Origin: Gammaproteobacteria bacterium
Lineage (GTDB): Bacteria; Pseudomonadota; Gammaproteobacteria; Steroidobacterales; GCA-2729495
Direction of reading: 5' to 3'
Assembly (NCBI GenBank): GCA_030429685.1
Contig: JAUIEY010000107.1
Span: 1-6,734 of the forward strand
DNA: 6,734 nt
Below are positions 5,147 to 6,734 of this stretch, in pieces (the first letter of the stretch is position 1; each line of letters opens with the position of its first letter). The notes below the pieces were generated by a model, which did no database searches, had not been told where the DNA came from, and was given only the letters and a program-made list of their open reading frames with translations. A program made the position numbers and the translations under genes.

Positions 5147-6414
5147 GCGGTTTTGGCGGGCTGCAGCGGCCTGATCAGCAGGGCGCTGATAATAGCAACA
5201 AATGCAACCACAGCGACGGCTGCGAAGGGCACCAGATAGCTGCCGGTGCCCGCTTTAAGTTGCCCCGACAGTGCGATTCCCAGGGCGCCGCCCAGTGAAT
5301 CAACAAAAATAATAATACCGAGCAGTTTGCCCAGCGCGCGCTGACCGAAACATTCGACGCAAACCAGCTGAATCATGGTGAAGCTGCCTCCGTAGCCGAG
5401 ACCGAACACCACCGCAAAGATGATGAGCTGCGTAATATTCTGCGTTAGCTGCCAGCCTTCTGCGCCGGGGGCGAAAACCAGCAGGCTGCCGGCAAATAAC
5501 AACACGGCGGCAATCAGCATGACGCGCTGTTTGCGCATGCGGTCGCTGAGCGCGCCGAACAGAAACTTGCCGGCAATTCCAAACCAGAAGATTGTCGAAT
5601 AGAGGAAAGTTGCATTGGCGGCTGACAGGCCGGCATCCTGTTCAAAGAATATGGTTGCCTGACTATTGATGGCGGAAATGCTGAACCACAAACAGGCAGA
5701 ACTCACCGCCAGCGCCCACAGCGTTACCGACCGCAGAGCAGTGACAAACTCAACGCCGCTGTCGGTATCCCGCGCGGATTCGCCGGCTGCAGGTGCCGGC
5801 CGGCCATCGGGCTGCTGGCCCAGCTCGGCCGGTGAGGCGCGCAGGACCAGCAAGCCGGGCAGCAGCCCGAAGGTAATGAAAGCCGCGGCCAGCGCACCAA
5901 AGCCCCAGCGCCAGCCGTAGTCAGGATTCAGCACCAACGGCGCAATCGCCAGCGGCATCACAGCCCCGGCCACGCTGGATGCCGATGTCAGCAGGCCAAC
6001 CGCGGCGCCGCGATAGCGCACAAACCATTGCGACAGCAACACCACGTTGGGCATCAGTCCGCACAGCACCAGGCCGGCCGCAAAGCCCACGTGTAACAGG
6101 TACAGCTGGTTGAGATCGGCTGCGAACGGGTAGAGGCAAAAGCAGACCGCGAGAAACAGCAGGCCCGTGCGGATGACGCGTATTACTCCTACGCGGTCTA
6201 TCAGCCAGCCGACAAACGGCGCCATGACGGCGGTGCCCAGAAAACTGATAGTTGCCGTGATGCTTACCTGCCCTGCATCCGCACCGAAGTCCTCCATGAA
6301 GCGGGGAAACAGGTATTGCGGCACAAAAATTGTCATGCCATTGGTGAAGAAATACACCAGCACGCAGACGGCGGCGATAATCCAGCCGTAGAAAAACCGC
6401 GGTTGCGTGGGCAT
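5143..6414 (-). CDS. MFS transporter, monocarboxylate / oxalate-formate (MCT/OFA)-like
   Basis: A 423-residue, about twelve-helix major facilitator that would carry a small solute across the inner membrane. The N-terminal R-F-F-Y-G-W-I-I-A-A (6-15) is the Y-G-W signature typical of MCT and oxalate/formate-type carriers. MFS motif A is G-W-L-I-D-R-V-G (69-76) in loop 2-3, with a second copy G-A-L-S-D-R (287-292) in loop 8-9. W-F-V-R-Y-R-G-A-A-V-G-L (130-141) matches the W-F-x-R-R-G-x-A-x-G pattern of the group. The hydrophilic central loop is at about 192-228. A monocarboxylate substrate is inferred from family only. The start is ATG 6414-6412, 18 bases after the M16 stop; the ribosome binding site is poor and a short hairpin precedes the ATG. 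The stop overlaps the small membrane protein's start, giving the operon order M16, MFS, small protein. Confidence 0.9.
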   Translation of the reverse strand: MPTQPRFFYGWIIAAVCVLVYFFTNGMTIFVPQYLFPRFMEDFGADAGQVSITATISFLGTAVMAPFVGWLIDRVGVIRVIRTGLLFLAVCFCLYPFAADLNQLYLLHVGFAAGLVLCGLMPNVVLLSQWFVRYRGAAVGLLTSASSVAGAVMPLAIAPLVLNPDYGWRWGFGALAAAFITFGLLPGLLVLRASPAELGQQPDGRPAPAAGESARDTDSGVEFVTALRSVTLWALAVSSACLWFSISAINSQATIFFEQDAGLSAANATFLYSTIFWFGIAGKFLFGALSDRMRKQRVMLIAAVLLFAGSLLVFAPGAEGWQLTQNITQLIIFAVVFGLGYGGSFTMIQLVCVECFGQRALGKLLGIIIFVDSLGGALGIALSGQLKAGTGSYLVPFAAVAVVAFVAIISALLIRPLQPAKTA

Positions 6415-6428
6415 GGCGATTAGTCGCC
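6415..6428 (-). promoter_or_regulatory. Short hairpin directly before the MFS start codon
   Basis: On the minus strand GGCGA-CTAA-TCGCC forms a 5-bp stem with a 4-base loop that ends at the base before the ATG. It occupies the place where a ribosome binding site would sit. It might limit independent initiation or be accidental. Confidence 0.25.
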
Positions 6429-6432
6429 GTAA

Positions 6433-6734
6433 TCAGCCGGCCGGATCAGCCACCGGGTTGCCTTCCGCATCAATGAAACGAATTTCGCCGATGTCGAGTG
6501 CGCGCAGCCCCGCTTCTATGTTTTTGCGATCGCCAACGACCACCCAGATCAGGCGATCCGGTGCCAGTGTGTCAACCGCGGCCGCGGCAACTTCGTCCAG
6601 CGACAGGGCTTCCAGGTTGCCCGCATAGTTATTCCAGTAATCGTCCGGCAGATCGAAACTGACAATTTCCGCCATGGCGGCCAGCACGGCACCGTTGGTT
6701 TCCCAGCGGCCGGGCAGGGACAAAGTCCGTGAGC
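6433..6734 (-). CDS. M16 family (insulinase-like) peptidase, C-terminal end (5' part outside window)
   Basis: About 100 C-terminal residues of an M16 zinc-peptidase-family protein; the frame runs off the right edge of the window. The stretch L-P-G-R-W-E-T-N-G-A-V followed by L-P-D-D-Y-W-N-N-Y, then L-S-L-D-E-V-A-A-A-A, A-P-D-R-L-I-W-V-V-V-G-D-R and a final G-N-P-V is the usual end of the second, non-catalytic domain in bacterial periplasmic M16 proteins (PqqL/YmxG-like). The zinc motif HxxEH, if present, would be far upstream or in a partner subunit, so activity cannot be judged. It is the most upstream visible gene of the minus-strand group and ends 18 bases before the transporter. The functional link between peptidase and transporter is unknown; co-transcription is inferred from spacing. 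Confidence 0.85.
   Translation of the reverse strand, partial: SRTLSLPGRWETNGAVLAAMAEIVSFDLPDDYWNNYAGNLEALSLDEVAAAAVDTLAPDRLIWVVVGDRKNIEAGLRALDIGEIRFIDAEGNPVADPAG

Overview
The window looks like a G+C-rich gammaproteobacterial chromosome segment. The pointers are a SohB-type S49 protease, a LoiP/YggG-like M48 lipoprotein and an ErfK/YbiS-type L,D-transpeptidase, all families typical of the Gram-negative envelope. I cannot place the organism more precisely. I see no tRNA, rRNA, CRISPR array, transposase or integrase.

Layout. Plus strand, 1-3915: the 3' part of sohB, an M48 metallopeptidase lipoprotein whose ATG overlaps the sohB stop by one base, a LysM + YkuD L,D-transpeptidase, and, 33 bases further on, a 523-residue protein that reads from end to end as a contractile phage tail sheath protein. 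These four genes are close enough to form one transcription unit, although a TATAAT box sits directly before the transpeptidase. After a 90-base gap with possible promoter signals comes a methyltransferase with a lipoprotein signal peptide (4006-4857).

Minus strand, 6734-5006: the C-terminal end of an M16 zinc-peptidase-family protein, an MFS transporter 18 bases downstream, and a 46-residue single-pass membrane protein whose ATG overlaps the transporter stop (ATGA). The small gene is easily missed. The two gene groups converge on a long inverted repeat (perfect 23-bp arms, 100-base centre); its right arm contains the last codons and stop of the small gene.

How it fits together: the left half encodes envelope maintenance functions (inner-membrane protease, periplasmic metalloprotease, peptidoglycan crosslinking/anchoring enzyme). 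The surprising member is the tail sheath gene. No tube, baseplate, spike, ATPase or other phage gene is next to it, and it is intact and collinear with the envelope genes. That orphan sheath is the main candidate for an undescribed system here.
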